A stretch of DNA of 36,541 nt from Bauldia sp. Its GTDB lineage: Bacteria > Pseudomonadota > Alphaproteobacteria > Rhizobiales > Kaistiaceae. Made by a program: the position numbers and the translations under genes. A model generated the notes under the pieces. It was not told the DNA's origin and searched no databases. It was given only the letters and a program-made list of their open reading frames with translations. Shown here piece by piece: positions 8,658 to 19,779 of the stretch. Each line of letters opens with the position of its first letter. Positions within the stretch are counted from its first letter, which is position 1. The stretch covers positions 1 through 36,541 of the forward strand of contig NZ_JAGRLA010000081.1 in the NCBI RefSeq assembly GCF_020442045.1, read 5' to 3'.

Positions 8658-9335
8658 ATGGCTTCCGATCCCGGGCGACGCGGACTGATGCTCGTACTCT
8701 CCTCGCCGTCGGGCGCGGGCAAATCGACGCTGGCGCGGCTGCTGCTCGACAGTGACGACAACCTGATCATCTCGGTTTCGGTGACCACCCGGAAGCGGCG
8801 CCCGAGCGAAGTCGACGGCGTCCATTATCATTTCATCGATCGCGAGCGCTTCCTGGCCATGCGGGATGCCGGGGAACTGCTCGAATGGGCGGAAGTCCAC
8901 GGCAACCTCTATGCGACCCCGCGCGGGCCGGTCGAGGCCGCGCTGGCGGCGGGACACGACATGCTGTTCGACATCGACTGGCAGGGCGCCCAGCAGCTCA
9001 AGGAGAAGATGCCTGACGATGTCGTCGGGATCTTCGTCCTGCCGCCGACGATGGAAGAGCTGCAATCCCGGCTGGTGCGGCGGGCCGAGGACGATAGCGA
9101 CGTGATCGCCCGCCGGCTGGCCAATGCCCGGTCCGAGATCGGACACTGGGTCGAATATGACTATGTCTTCGTCAACCGCGACCTCCAGGAGACGCTGAAG
9201 GGGGCGCAGGCAGTGCTCGTGACCGAGCGGGGCAGGCGCCGGTCGCCGCCCGAGATAACCGACGTCGCCGATCGATTCAGCCGGACCGGGCAGGCGACCC
9301 TGCCGGCCTTCATCGCGCAGTTGCTGTCGGAATAG
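8658..9335 (+). CDS. gmk: Guanylate kinase
   Basis: Gmk (225 residues) phosphorylates GMP or dGMP to the diphosphate with ATP. The P-loop is [10 protein letters not shown] (15-24), followed by the [22 protein letters not shown]-binding segment, the [10 protein letters not shown] strand and the [17 protein letters not shown] lid. It ends the fab-mltG-yicC cluster. Its stop is one base from the stop of the convergent rsmA, so any transcription end must lie inside one of the two genes. Confidence 0.97.
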   Translation: MASDPGRRGLMLVLSSPSGAGKSTLARLLLDSDDNLIISVSVTTRKRRPSEVDGVHYHFIDRERFLAMRDAGELLEWAEVHGNLYATPRGPVEAALAAGHDMLFDIDWQGAQQLKEKMPDDVVGIFVLPPTMEELQSRLVRRAEDDSDVIARRLANARSEIGHWVEYDYVFVNRDLQETLKGAQAVLVTERGRRRSPPEITDVADRFSRTGQATLPAFIAQLLSE

Positions 9336-9336
9336 G

Positions 9337-10181
9337 TCAGCCGACCGGCGCGCGGCCAGAAGCGTTGGCGAGGGCGACGAAGCCCGCGACGTCGATTTCC
9401 TCCGCGCGCCGGGTCGGCGCGATGCCGGCCTGGTCCAGCAGCGCCGTCGCGTCGCCGCCGAGGGATTTGAGGCTCTGCCGCAGCATCTTGCGCCGCTGCC
9501 CGAAGGCGGCCGCGACGACCCGTTCGAGCTGGCCGGCGTCGCAGGGGAGGGGCGACGGATTCGGCACGAGCTCGACGACCGAGGAGACCACCTTCGGCGG
9601 CGGGACGAAGGCGCGTGGCGGCAGGTCGAACAGGATCCGGGCCTCGCCGCGCCAGCCGGCGAGCACGGCGAGGCGGCCATAGGCTTTCGAGCCGGGCGTG
9701 GCGACGATGCGTTCGGCGACCTCGCGCTGGAACATCAGTGTCAGCGACAGGTAGCCCGGCGGCCATGGTTCCTCGCGCAGCCAGCCGACGAGGAGCGGCG
9801 TCGCGACGTTATAGGGGAGGTTGGCGACGATCCTCACCGGGCCCTGGGTGAGGGCGCGGTAATCGAGCCTGAGGGCGTCGCCCGGCACGATATCGAGGCG
9901 GCCGGGATAGCGCCCGGCGATTTCCTCGAGCGCCGGCAGGCAGCGCTCGTCCCGCTCGATCGCCACGACCTTCGCCGCGCCGGCGGCGAGCAGCGAGCGT
10001 GTCAGCCCGCCCGGGCCCGGCCCGATCTCGACGACGGTGACCTCCGTCAGGTCGCCGGCGGCGCGGGCGATGCGGTCGGTGACATTGAGATCAAGCAGGA
10101 AGTTCTGGCCGAGCCGCCTGACCGCCCTGAGGCCGTGCCGGGCGATCACCTCGCGGAGCGGTGGCAGGTCGTCCATGGGCG

Positions 10182-10185
<4 letters not shown>
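9337..10185 (-). CDS. rsmA: 16S rRNA dimethyladenosine transferase KsgA
   Basis: RsmA (282 residues) dimethylates two adjacent adenosines in the 3' helix of 16S rRNA using S-adenosylmethionine. Motifs seen are GQNFL (26-30), the SAM-binding EIGPGPGG (53-60) and the catalytic NLPYN (122-126), with the C-terminal helical region containing [15 protein letters not shown]. The preferred start is a GTG at 10185 overlapping the pdxA stop as GTGA, with GAGG eight bases upstream. An in-frame ATG three codons later (10176) is an alternative. It is the last gene of the lptF-to-rsmA run. Confidence 0.96.
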
Positions 10186-11195
<1,010 letters not shown>

Positions 11196-11218
11196 CAGAA
11201 TTCCCTTCCCGTTTGACC

Positions 11219-12148
11219 CTAGCGGTACTCGATGACCGCCTTCTTGCGCAACTCGGCCATGTAATCCTTGCCGATGTCCTTGTTCCGCTCAAGCGTCAGC
11301 TTGCTCTCGGCCTGGGCGATCGCGGCCGCATTGCTGTCGACGCTGGTCTTCTTGCAGACGGCGATCAACTGATATCCCCCATCGGTCTTGATCGGATTCG
11401 TCGTCTTGCCGACCGCCGTGGCCTTGATCTCCTTGGCGTCGGAGGGGCTCAATTCGTCGTCGGTCCGCCGCCCGAGATTCTTGACCACGACGCCCTTGAG
11501 CTGCTTCGCCATCGCGACGCTCTGCTCGCAGCCGGGAAAGCGGCTGCGGAAAGCCTGGGCCTCGCGCCGGCGCTGGTTGGCCAGGGCGCCGGAGGATCCC
11601 TTCGGCACGACGAAGATGACCTGCTGCAGAATATATTCGGTGGTCTTGATTTCCTGGCCGCCGGATTCGCTGAACAGCTCGGCGGTGATGTCCGACTGTT
11701 TCACCGAGGCGCCGTCCATCCGGATCTTCACGTCGACAAGCGTCTGCCACACCATCTGCGCCTTGATGCGGCGACGCAGGGTTTCGATGTCGACACCCTG
11801 CGAGGCGAGCGCCGACTTGAGCTTGGCGGGTGTCATCTTGGTACGCTTCGCGATGTCCGCGATAGCGAAGTCGACGCGCGATTCCGACACGGTCACGCCG
11901 AGCTTGGCCGCCTCGATGAACTGGAGGGTTTCGTCGATCAGCTCCTCGATAGCGGCCTTCTGGCCGCCGCCGCCGGTGAGTTTCAGGAGGGTGGTCCGCT
12001 GCGCGATGTCGTAGGAGGTGATCGGCTGGTCGTCGACCTTGATCCGGATCGAGCTGGCGGCCGATGCTTCGAACGCACCGAACGTGGTGCAGGCCAAAGC
12101 GATCAGGGCAATGACGGTCACACGAAAAGCTTGCTGCATTGTCTCCAT
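11219..12148 (-). CDS. SurA-like periplasmic chaperone
   Basis: This 309-residue exported protein resembles the N-terminal chaperone region of SurA, which escorts outer-membrane proteins across the periplasm. A signal peptide covers about residues 1-31, ending FEASA. The helical core with [10 protein letters not shown] and the IDE..L.L..A.. pattern follows. A region from about 171 to 268 ([10 protein letters not shown] to VCKK) looks like one degenerate parvulin module; the two full parvulin domains of E. coli SurA (428 residues) are not present. Start choice between ATG at 12148 and 12139 is uncertain. Position between lptD and pdxA is the conserved surA position. Confidence 0.82.
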   Translation of the reverse strand: METMQQAFRVTVIALIALACTTFGAFEASAASSIRIKVDDQPITSYDIAQRTTLLKLTGGGGQKAAIEELIDETLQFIEAAKLGVTVSESRVDFAIADIAKRTKMTPAKLKSALASQGVDIETLRRRIKAQMVWQTLVDVKIRMDGASVKQSDITAELFSESGGQEIKTTEYILQQVIFVVPKGSSGALANQRRREAQAFRSRFPGCEQSVAMAKQLKGVVVKNLGRRTDDELSPSDAKEIKATAVGKTTNPIKTDGGYQLIAVCKKTSVDSNAAAIAQAESKLTLERNKDIGKDYMAELRKKAVIEYR

Positions 12149-12285
12149 CCCCGTCTGTCCCACCCGTTTCCGAGACCATCGACGGATGCCGTAATGCACG
12201 GGGCAGGAACCTGATAGTCCGGGATTTGGTTGTCCTGCTTCAAACCGAAAAAATCGGGCGAAAGCGTGGAGGGCCGCTCTCCGCC

Positions 12286-14697
12286 TTACTGGATCGAGGA
12301 GGAAACCGTGCCTTCGGCCAGCGTCCTCAACAGCAGCTTCACCATGATCGACCGGTCCGGAATGTCGATGCCGCGCGTCTCGCTATAGGCGATCGACAGC
12401 GTCACGCAACTGTCGTCGTAGCCGATGCCAATGGAGTCCTTCCGCAGCTGCGACGCATTGAAGTCATAGACGGCCGTGCCGAAGGCCCGCCAGCGGTCGA
12501 AAAGCTCGACGGAGGCGGCCGCGGTGATCTGGGATGTCGGGATCAGCTTGCCCGCCGTCGGCTGTTCACGCGCGTAGACGTATGTCGCCGAGGCCGTGAC
12601 CACGCCAACCCTGGTCGCACCGCCGACCTCGCCGTAGTTCACGGCGAAATCCTCCTGGTCGAACCGGCCGCGCATGGAAAGCTGGGTTCCGCGCCCGGTG
12701 TCGAGACCGACATGGCCGACATAGTCGGAGCTTCTCGATTCAAGGCCCGAATAAGCGCCGACACCGGTGATATCGTTGACGGCGAAGGAGTTCTTGCCGT
12801 CAAGCATGTAGGACTGACCGAAGAGGCCGTCGATGGTCATGCCGCCATCGAAGGTTCCGGCATAATGGATGCCGTAGTTGACGCGCGTGCCGCCCTCGAC
12901 GCGGTCATAGCCGGAGAACTTGTCCTCGCGCAGCAGCGTCGTGTCGTCGAAGATCAGGCTCTGGGCATCGTCGTTTTCGAGCTTGCCCGCCAGCGGTTCG
13001 TCGGGCCGCGCGACGATCTGGGCGATCGGCTCGAAGACATGGCTTGACCCGGGAAGCGACGCCAGGATCGGATAGCTCCAGGTCGCACCGGCGGTCGGCA
13101 TGAGGCGTGTCGGGGTATCCTGGTTGGTCAATCCCTGCGGCACCGTTCCTTCGGTGTCGAGCGAGAAGACGTCGCCGCGCAGCGAGGCGAAGGTGGAGAG
13201 CACCTGGCCGCCCGGGATGATCATTTTCTTCTCCCAGGCGAGCTCCTCGGACAGACGGACATAGTCGCCGGCGAGGCCACGGTAGTAGGTGGTACCGTCC
13301 GCGGCGATGCCGTTATAGGCGGCCGCCGACTGGCCGGAAATCGTGAACGGGTCGGCTTTTTCGCGCGACAGGGTCGTCAGGTTCGAGATCAGCGAAAGCT
13401 GGCCGCCAAGCACCGGGTTCTTGAAGATGTGGTTGCCGTCGATCACCGGCGTGATCACCGCCTGGCGACCCTGCTCGTATTTCGGATTGAGGTCGTCGGT
13501 CAGGACCTGGAAATACTCGGCGCGCGCATCGAGGTAGTTGCGGTCCTGAAGGCCGGTCAGGTGGACCTCGGACGTGGTGATCGACGTATCCTGGTTGAGG
13601 ACGTCGTAGTCGCGGGTAAACGTCCGGTCCGTGCTGACGGTCCCGTCCCACCCGAAGGTCCAGTTCTTGTTGATCGAGAAGCGACCTGTCGACCGGATAC
13701 CGCCACGGAACTCGTCCTGGGAGAAATTGCCGTGCCGGTAGGCGGTCTTGCCGCTCGCCGTCGTGTACGGGTCCTTCAGGAACTTCTTCGGGTTGTCCTG
13801 ATTGATGCCGGCCATGGTCAGCGTGTACTGGCCGCTGCGCAGGCGCTGGCGCCACTCGACCTCTCCCAGGAAGCCCTGATACTGGTAGTATTTCGGGGTC
13901 AGCGTCACGTCGTAGCTTGGCGCCAGGGCGATGAAATAGGGGGTCGCCGCCGACCACCCGAGGGTGTCGGAGACGCCGATGACCGGCGCCAGGAAGCCGG
14001 TCTTGCGCTTCACCGAGGGATCGGCGGTCGTGAAATAGGGAATCCAGGCAAGCGGCAGTCCGAAGAACTCGAACGTCGCGTTGTGGAACTCGATCTCTTT
14101 TTCCTTGTCGTTGACGATGATCTTCGCCGACTTGACCTGCCACAGCGGCGGCTTTTCCGGATGCTCCTTACACGGCTCGCAGGCGGTGTAGACACCGTTG
14201 TAGAAGACGGTCTGCTCGCCGCTGACGCGCTCCGCCCGTTCGGCGGCGAAATGGGTCTGGTCGGGGGTGTCGACGCGCAGCGAACCGACGAAGCCGTCCC
14301 GGAAATCGTCCGTGATATCGATGACCTCGGCGTAGACGACGACGCCACTCGGGTCCGTCATCTTGACGCCGCCGCTGGCGATCAGCTTCGCCGTCACCTC
14401 GATATAGATGACCTTCTCGGCTTCGAGCGTGTAGCCGACATAGTAAATCTTGACGTTGCCGACCGCGGACACCGTGTGGTTGTCATAGTCGTAGACGAGC
14501 TCGTCGGACTCGACCAGCATCTGCGCGTCGCGCTTGATCTTCACATTCTGGTCGAAGCCGAAGTCCTGGGCGCTAGACGAGCTTGAGAGAACGGGCGCGA
14601 GCAGGAGCGCCGCCCCGGCGATCGCCGGCAACAGGGCGGAGCGGCCGAACGCCGCCTTCAGCCCCATCAGCACACGGACGATTCCCCCGGTCCTCAT
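12286..14697 (-). CDS. lptD: LPS-assembly outer-membrane protein LptD
   Basis: LptD (803 residues) is the outer-membrane beta-barrel that inserts lipopolysaccharide into the outer leaflet with LptE. A long signal peptide (about 1-44, ending in a Ser-rich stretch and SAQD) is followed by the periplasmic OstA/LptA-like jellyroll, with repeated strand patterns such as VSAVGNVKIYY, and then a large barrel rich in aromatic strands. A CEPC pair at Cys173 and Cys176 and a cysteine near the C-terminus (DDSCVTLSIAY) are candidates for the disulfides that activate LptD. The start at 14697 overlaps the lptG stop as ATGA. Confidence 0.95.
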   Translation of the reverse strand: MRTGGIVRVLMGLKAAFGRSALLPAIAGAALLLAPVLSSSSSAQDFGFDQNVKIKRDAQMLVESDELVYDYDNHTVSAVGNVKIYYVGYTLEAEKVIYIEVTAKLIASGGVKMTDPSGVVVYAEVIDITDDFRDGFVGSLRVDTPDQTHFAAERAERVSGEQTVFYNGVYTACEPCKEHPEKPPLWQVKSAKIIVNDKEKEIEFHNATFEFFGLPLAWIPYFTTADPSVKRKTGFLAPVIGVSDTLGWSAATPYFIALAPSYDVTLTPKYYQYQGFLGEVEWRQRLRSGQYTLTMAGINQDNPKKFLKDPYTTASGKTAYRHGNFSQDEFRGGIRSTGRFSINKNWTFGWDGTVSTDRTFTRDYDVLNQDTSITTSEVHLTGLQDRNYLDARAEYFQVLTDDLNPKYEQGRQAVITPVIDGNHIFKNPVLGGQLSLISNLTTLSREKADPFTISGQSAAAYNGIAADGTTYYRGLAGDYVRLSEELAWEKKMIIPGGQVLSTFASLRGDVFSLDTEGTVPQGLTNQDTPTRLMPTAGATWSYPILASLPGSSHVFEPIAQIVARPDEPLAGKLENDDAQSLIFDDTTLLREDKFSGYDRVEGGTRVNYGIHYAGTFDGGMTIDGLFGQSYMLDGKNSFAVNDITGVGAYSGLESRSSDYVGHVGLDTGRGTQLSMRGRFDQEDFAVNYGEVGGATRVGVVTASATYVYAREQPTAGKLIPTSQITAAASVELFDRWRAFGTAVYDFNASQLRKDSIGIGYDDSCVTLSIAYSETRGIDIPDRSIMVKLLLRTLAEGTVSSSIQ

Positions 14698-15782
14698 CCA
14701 TCCTCCAGATGCAGGAGCACGGTCGCTCCCATCAAGATCGTGACGATTGCCGGAAGCCAAGCAGCGAGCGTTGGCGGTACGATGCCCCCACTCCCCAAAT
14801 CCCAAGCAATCTTCGAGATAACATAAAGCATGAAGCCTATGCCGACGCCAGCCAAAATCATGTTTCCCAGCTCGTTCGAGCGGGAGAATCGAAGGGATAC
14901 GATGGCAGCGATCAGGACCATTGCCAACAGGACCACCGGACGGGACAGCAGCGTGTTGTAACGGAGTTCGTATCGGGACGACGGCAATCCCGCCCGTTGC
15001 GCCGAATCGATGATCTGCGGAAGTTCCCAGAAAGACGTTGATTCAAGGTTATCAAAGGCTTCGCGGACCTGGCCGGCGGAAAGCGTTGTCGGCAGCCGGT
15101 AGAATTCCTTGCGCTGCGGTTTGCGATCGGGTGCCGTTATGGTCGCATTTTTGATCTGCCACTCGCCCGGCTGGTAGTGTGCTTCCTGTGCATCGATCCG
15201 CTCCAAAAATGCGCCGCCGTCGCCGAACACGAAGGCGGTCACTCCGGAAAGCGAGAATCCGCTGTCGTAGGTGCGCTGTGCGCCGATGATCGATTCGCGT
15301 CCTTCGGCCGCCTGCCGGAGCCAGAGGGGTTCGCCTTTTCGCGCGTCTTTCGAATCCCGCGCCAGCACCTCGGCCGCGATCTCGTCGGAGGCTTTCCGCA
15401 GCGCGGTGGAAATCGGGTTGTAGACGGTCGTGGCCACAATCCCGAACAGCAGTCCGACGATGCAGGCCGGCAGCAGGAACTGCCATGCCGACAGGCCCGC
15501 GGCCCGCGCGATGACCACCTCCAGACGCCGGTTGGCGAGGAGGAATGCGGCGATCGAACCGAACAGGGTGGTGAACGGCATCACCTCCTCGCAGATGCTC
15601 GGGACCCGGAAAAGGGTAAGGACCAGCACCTGACCCGCATTGAACTCGTCGGCGCGCAGGGAGCGTGTAAAAAATTCAAGGTAAGTAATTGCAAATATGA
15701 GGAAAAAGAAGAAGACGAAGATCGCTATCACAAGCAGGGCGAACTGGCGGGCGAAGTAGAAGGCGAGGGTCTTGCCGATCAT
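14694..15782 (-). CDS. lptG: LPS export permease LptG
   Basis: LptG (362 residues) is one of two inner-membrane permease subunits of the LptB2FG transporter that extracts LPS from the inner membrane. The YjgP/YjgQ pattern is clear: three N-terminal helices (about 13-35, 55-80, 100-123), a periplasmic jellyroll domain (about 130-265) and three C-terminal helices (about 275-360). The VPSICEEVMPFTTLFG and LANRRLEVVIARAAGLS segments match the coupling region that contacts LptB. The first helix is unusually Phe-rich, which explains a local AT-rich patch near 15665-15720. It begins 10 bp after lptF. Confidence 0.95.
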   Translation of the reverse strand: MIGKTLAFYFARQFALLVIAIFVFFFFLIFAITYLEFFTRSLRADEFNAGQVLVLTLFRVPSICEEVMPFTTLFGSIAAFLLANRRLEVVIARAAGLSAWQFLLPACIVGLLFGIVATTVYNPISTALRKASDEIAAEVLARDSKDARKGEPLWLRQAAEGRESIIGAQRTYDSGFSLSGVTAFVFGDGGAFLERIDAQEAHYQPGEWQIKNATITAPDRKPQRKEFYRLPTTLSAGQVREAFDNLESTSFWELPQIIDSAQRAGLPSSRYELRYNTLLSRPVVLLAMVLIAAIVSLRFSRSNELGNMILAGVGIGFMLYVISKIAWDLGSGGIVPPTLAAWLPAIVTILMGATVLLHLEDG

Positions 15783-15792
15783 CTCGTGATGC

Positions 15793-16980
15793 TCAACCGC
15801 CGCTTGTCGCTACCGAAGCCACGGGGATTCGCAGCATGCGCTTGACCCGTACCGTGACCTTGTCGCCGAAGATGAGGAGCTTCTCCGGCGGTCGCGGCTG
15901 GATGCCCATCAGGATCAGGGTGACGCTCGCTCCGATCATGCCCAGCGGCAGCAGGAAAAGGGCGATCGCGGCGATCATGCTCTCCCCCGAGGCAACGCTG
16001 AGCGTGAAGCTCAGCCCGGCTATCGCCAGCGCCGAGCCGCTGGCCATGGCGATGGTCGTCGACCGGCTCTGCCGCGTGGTTTCGGCCTGGCTCAGGAAGA
16101 CCAGCGGCAGGAGGGCGAAGACCATCGCGTTCAGCGGCGTCGCGAACCGCGTATAGAGCTCCTGGCGGTAGGTCTCGGGCTTCCGCTGGTAGTATTTGTC
16201 ATTCGCGTCGGGGTCGAAGAGATAGAAGGTGGGCCGCTCGCGCGGGCGATAGGGCGGTGCCTCGCTCTTGCTGGAATAGGTCGAAAGATCGAAGGCGTAG
16301 GAGGAGAACTGGATGATCGAGATCGTCTTTTCCTTCTCGTTGCGCCGCTGGATCGTACCGTCGCTCATCACCAGGAAGACGCCGATCTCGCTGTCCAGCA
16401 CCGCGCCGCGTTCGGCGAGATAGACCACGGTCTCGTCGGAATCCCGGCTGTCGGACATGAAGATCCCGCGCAACGTCCCGTCCGGAGCGCGCTGGCGGAG
16501 CTGGAAGACGAGGTTGTCCTCGAGCTCGATGAATTCGCCCTCCTTGAGGATCGACGTCAGGACATTGCCCTGGACGTTGGTGATGGTCTCGCGCCAGAGG
16601 CGGAGCGAGAGCGGGGAGAGATAGAGCGTCATGCAGGCCATGAAGACCGTCACGCCGACGGCGAGCATCAGCACCGGCTTGAGCAGCGACCATTGCCGCG
16701 TGCCCGTCGAGTTGATGACCGCCAGCTCGGACCCGTCATTCAGGCTGTTGAACGTGTAGATGACGGCGATCATCACCGCGACCGGCGCCACGACGGTGGC
16801 GAGCGGCGGCAGCAGCAGCAGCGTCACCTGGAAGAAGGTGATGAGCGTCTGGCCCATGGCGGAGACCAGGTCGAACTGGCGGAGCGCCTGGGTCAGCCAC
16901 ACCGTCGTGGTCAGAGCAACGAGGCTGAGAACGAATGCGTAGACCAGTTTCGAGAAGATATAGCGCTCAATGAGCTTCAT
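15793..16980 (-). CDS. lptF: LPS export permease LptF
   Basis: LptF (395 residues) partners LptG in the LPS export ABC transporter. It begins MKLIERYIFSKLVYAF and has the same six-helix plus periplasmic-domain layout as LptG. The segment FNSLNDGSELAVINSTGTRQWSLLKPVL is the conserved cytoplasmic coupling region. The C-terminus extends about 35 residues beyond the last helix with a basic stretch. It is the promoter-proximal gene of the minus-strand run lptF-lptG-lptD-surA-like-pdxA-rsmA. Confidence 0.95.
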   Translation of the reverse strand: MKLIERYIFSKLVYAFVLSLVALTTTVWLTQALRQFDLVSAMGQTLITFFQVTLLLLPPLATVVAPVAVMIAVIYTFNSLNDGSELAVINSTGTRQWSLLKPVLMLAVGVTVFMACMTLYLSPLSLRLWRETITNVQGNVLTSILKEGEFIELEDNLVFQLRQRAPDGTLRGIFMSDSRDSDETVVYLAERGAVLDSEIGVFLVMSDGTIQRRNEKEKTISIIQFSSYAFDLSTYSSKSEAPPYRPRERPTFYLFDPDANDKYYQRKPETYRQELYTRFATPLNAMVFALLPLVFLSQAETTRQSRSTTIAMASGSALAIAGLSFTLSVASGESMIAAIALFLLPLGMIGASVTLILMGIQPRPPEKLLIFGDKVTVRVKRMLRIPVASVATSGG

Positions 16981-17020
16981 GCGTTCGGGTCCGAAGGGCT
17001 CTGGCCTGTCCGTAGCGGCG

Positions 17021-17048
17021 ATTATGGTCCGAATGCGGGGCGAAGCAA
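17021..17048 (-). promoter_or_regulatory. Candidate promoter of the lptF operon
   Basis: On the minus strand TTGCTT (17048-17043) and CATAAT (17026-17021) are separated by 16 bp, about 40 bp before the lptF start. The -10 matches five of six consensus bases; the -35 is only partial. The same 229-bp gap must also hold the pepA promoter, which I could not place. Confidence 0.4.
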
Positions 17049-17209
17049 CCGCCCTTGAAGCAGCGTCGGCTTGTCGGCCTTCGCCTTAAACTGCCCGAAA
17101 TCCCTTGCTTTTGTCGGTCTCCTTCGCGAAGAGTGCTTGCTTCTCAGACGCAAACCCCGCGTACCTGCTTCCTTGCGACGCATGTCCGCCAACGCCGGTG
17201 ATTCCTTCG

Positions 17210-18700
17210 ATGACCGTTCCGACCACCTTCTCCTTCGCCAAGCCCGGCCGCAAGCCGACGGGCACCGTTGTCGTCCTTGCCGGTGCCGATCTCCTGCTCG
17301 GGTCACAGGCAAGAGCGCTTGGCGTTACGGATCTGATCATCCGCGCGGCGGCGACCGCCTCCTTCACGGGCAAGGCGATGGCGACGCTCGACCTGCTGGC
17401 GCCGGCGGGGACCGATTTCGACCGGCTGATTGTTGTCGGAACCGGCAATCCGGCCGGTCTCAGCGAGTATGACTGGCTCCGCCTCGGCGGAGCGGCCATG
17501 GGCGCGCTGGGGCGGGCGAAGTCGGTCATGGTCCTTGCGGAACGGCCCGACGGGAAGAGGCCCGCCCCGGGCCAGGTAGCGGACTTCGCCCTCGGCATGC
17601 GGCTCCGCGCCTATGCCTATGACAAGTTCAAGACGGGGAAGAAGAGTGCCGGGGCCGGCGCATCGAAGGCCGCGATCACCATCACCTGCGCGGATCCGTC
17701 CGGCGCCCGCAAGGCGTGGTCGGCGGCGGAGGCGATCGGGGAAGGCGTGGTGCTGGCGCGCGACCTGGTGAACGAGCCCGCCAACCTCCTCGGTCCGGTC
17801 GAATTCGCCCGCAAGGCGAGCGAATTGAAGAAGCTCGGCGTCAAGGTCCAGATCCTCGCCGAGCCGGAGCTGAAGAAGCTCGACATGGCCGCGCTTCTCG
17901 GTGTGTCGCAAGGCTCGTCGCGGCCGCCGCGGGTCGCGGTGATGCAGTGGCAGGGCGGCAAGGCCAAGGACGCGCCGGTCACCTTCATCGGCAAGGGCGT
18001 CGTCTTCGACACCGGCGGCATCTCGATCAAGCCCGCTGCCAATATGGAGAACATGAAGGGCGACATGGGTGGCGCGGCCACCGTGGTCGGCCTGATGAAG
18101 GCGCTGGCCGGCCGGAAGGCCAAGGTCAACGCGGTCGGCATCATCGGCCTTGTCGAGAACATGCCGGACGGCGCCGCGCAGCGCCCGGGCGATATCGTCA
18201 CGGCCAAATCCGGAAAGACGATCGAGATCATCAACACCGATGCCGAGGGGCGGCTCGTCCTCTGCGACCTGCTGACCTATGCCGAGGAACGGTTCAAGCC
18301 GAAGCTGATGGTCGACCTGGCAACCCTGACCGGCGCCATCCTCGTGGCCCTCGGCAACTACTATGCCGGCATGTTCGCGAACGACGACGGCCTTGCCGAA
18401 GCCCTGCTGACGGCCGGCAGGGAAACCGGCGAAGGCGTCTGGCGGATGCCGCTCGATCCGGAATACGACAAGATGATCGACTCGAAATTCGCCGACATGA
18501 AGAATGTCGGCGGCCGCTATGCCGGGTCGGTCACGGCCGCGCAATTCCTGCAGCGGTTCGTCGAGAAGACGCCCTGGGCGCATCTCGACGTCGCCGGCAC
18601 CGCGATGGATTCGCGGCAGACCGAGATCAACCAGTCCTGGGGATCGGGCTGGGGCGTGAGGCTGCTCGATCGGATGGTCGCCGACAGATACGAGACCTGA
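17210..18700 (+). CDS. pepA: Leucyl aminopeptidase
   Basis: PepA (496 residues) is a cytosolic M17 metallopeptidase removing N-terminal residues from peptides; some homologues also bind DNA. The two-metal site is visible as Lys262 and Asp267 ([10 protein letters not shown]), Lys274, Asp285, and Asp344, Glu346 and Arg348 in the signature [10 protein letters not shown]. The start at 17210 gives [13 protein letters not shown]; the frame is open 35 codons upstream but that stretch looks non-coding, and no strong ribosome binding site marks either. It lies divergent from lptF and heads pepA-holC-methyltransferase. Confidence 0.95.
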   Translation: MTVPTTFSFAKPGRKPTGTVVVLAGADLLLGSQARALGVTDLIIRAAATASFTGKAMATLDLLAPAGTDFDRLIVVGTGNPAGLSEYDWLRLGGAAMGALGRAKSVMVLAERPDGKRPAPGQVADFALGMRLRAYAYDKFKTGKKSAGAGASKAAITITCADPSGARKAWSAAEAIGEGVVLARDLVNEPANLLGPVEFARKASELKKLGVKVQILAEPELKKLDMAALLGVSQGSSRPPRVAVMQWQGGKAKDAPVTFIGKGVVFDTGGISIKPAANMENMKGDMGGAATVVGLMKALAGRKAKVNAVGIIGLVENMPDGAAQRPGDIVTAKSGKTIEIINTDAEGRLVLCDLLTYAEERFKPKLMVDLATLTGAILVALGNYYAGMFANDDGLAEALLTAGRETGEGVWRMPLDPEYDKMIDSKFADMKNVGGRYAGSVTAAQFLQRFVEKTPWAHLDVAGTAMDSRQTEINQSWGSGWGVRLLDRMVADRYET

Positions 18701-18707
18701 CCGGCAA

Positions 18708-19157
18708 ATGTCCGAGGTCCTCTTCTACCACCTCGACCGCCAGCCACTCGAAAGGGTGTTGCCCGGACTGCTTGAGAAATGCATCGAGCGCGGCTGGCGC
18801 GCCGTCGTCCAGTTCGGCTCGGAGGAGCGGCTCGATGCGATCGACGCGCATCTGTGGACGTGGCGCGACGACGGCTTCCTGCCGCACGGCACGGCCAAGG
18901 ACGGCCATGCCGCGCTGCAGCCGGTGTGGCTGACGGCCGGCGACGACAATCCGAACGAGGCGACGGTGCGCTTCGTCGCCGACGGGGCGGCGCTTCCCGA
19001 TCCGGCGGGCTACCAGCGGGTGGTGATGCTCTTCGACGGCAATGACAACGACGCCGTCGACCGCGCCCGGTCGGCATGGAAGGAAGCCAGGACGGCCGGT
19101 CACGAGACCACCTACTGGCAGCAATCGGAGCGCGGCGCGTGGGAGCGGAAGGGGTGA
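18708..19157 (+). CDS. holC: DNA polymerase III chi subunit
   Basis: HolC (149 residues) belongs to the clamp-loader side of the replicase, where chi links the complex to SSB. The start MSEVLFYHLDRQPLERVLPGLLEKC, the WRAVVQFGS strand, HLWTWRDDGFLPHG, and the late VVMLFDGND segment match the family. It begins 8 bp after pepA, its usual partner. Its stop overlaps the GTG of the methyltransferase gene, suggesting coupled translation. Confidence 0.94.
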   Translation: MSEVLFYHLDRQPLERVLPGLLEKCIERGWRAVVQFGSEERLDAIDAHLWTWRDDGFLPHGTAKDGHAALQPVWLTAGDDNPNEATVRFVADGAALPDPAGYQRVVMLFDGNDNDAVDRARSAWKEARTAGHETTYWQQSERGAWERKG

Positions 19158-19777
19158 CGGAGGGGCCGCTGCCGGCGGTGAACCGCTTCGAGACGCTCTA
19201 CGAGAACGCCCATGGCGATCCCGAGCTGGTTCCCTGGGCCGACCTCAGGCCGAAGCCGGCGCTGGTCGAATGGCTCGCGGCGCATCCGGGCGAGGGGCGG
19301 CCCGCCCTCGACGTCGGCTGCGGCCTTGGCGACAACGCGGAAGCGATCGCGGCCGCCGGCTATGCGACGACGGCGTTCGACATCTCCGCCCGTGCGGTGA
19401 GTTGGGCGAGGGAGCGGTTTCCGGCGAGCCCGGTCGACTATCTGCGGGCGGATCTCTTCGATCCACCGGACGGGTGGGCCGGCGCCTTCGATCTGGTCCA
19501 CGAGTGCTACACGGTCCAGGCGCTTGAAGGGGCGATGCGTCGGAACGCCATAGCGGCCATCGCGTCCTTCGTCGCGCCTGGCGGGCGATTGCTGCTGATC
19601 GCGCGGACCCGCGAGGAGGGCGCCGAAGCCGACGGACCGCCCTGGCCGCTGATGCCGTCCGAGATCGCCGCCTTCGACCGGCTCGGCCTGAACCGGGAGA
19701 GCGAGGATCACTTCGAGACCGAACGCCGCGGACGGCTGGTGCCGCACATCCGTGCGAGCTTCAGGCGGTCCGGCTGA
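19154..19777 (+). CDS. Class I SAM-dependent methyltransferase
   Basis: This 207-residue protein has a Rossmann-type methyltransferase core. Motif I is ALDVGCGLGD (51-60), the acidic residue ending strand 2 is Asp76 (TTAFDIS), and the FDLVHECYTVQAL stretch resembles the motif after strand 4. The layout resembles thiopurine-methyltransferase-like enzymes acting on small molecules, but no substrate can be assigned. The GTG start at 19154 overlaps the holC stop as GTGA and has AGCGGAAGG upstream. Its stop lies two bases from the stop of the convergent ABC-F gene. Confidence 0.85.
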   Translation: MTEGPLPAVNRFETLYENAHGDPELVPWADLRPKPALVEWLAAHPGEGRPALDVGCGLGDNAEAIAAAGYATTAFDISARAVSWARERFPASPVDYLRADLFDPPDGWAGAFDLVHECYTVQALEGAMRRNAIAAIASFVAPGGRLLLIARTREEGAEADGPPWPLMPSEIAAFDRLGLNRESEDHFETERRGRLVPHIRASFRRSG

Positions 19778-19779
19778 CG

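Noticed and set aside
6026..8788. A very long open frame on the minus strand opposite fabF, mltG, yicC and gmk
   Set aside because: It is antisense to four well-identified genes, is Ser/Arg/Ala-rich without any recognisable domain, and is the expected by-product of high-GC third codon positions.
15661..15740. AT-rich patch within lptG, considered as a sign of transferred DNA or a promoter
   Set aside because: It encodes a Phe/Ile/Tyr-rich membrane helix of LptG, and those codons are intrinsically AT-rich.
17105..17209. A 35-residue N-terminal extension of pepA
   Set aside because: No ribosome binding site or conserved sequence supports it, and the region should contain the promoter between pepA and lptF.
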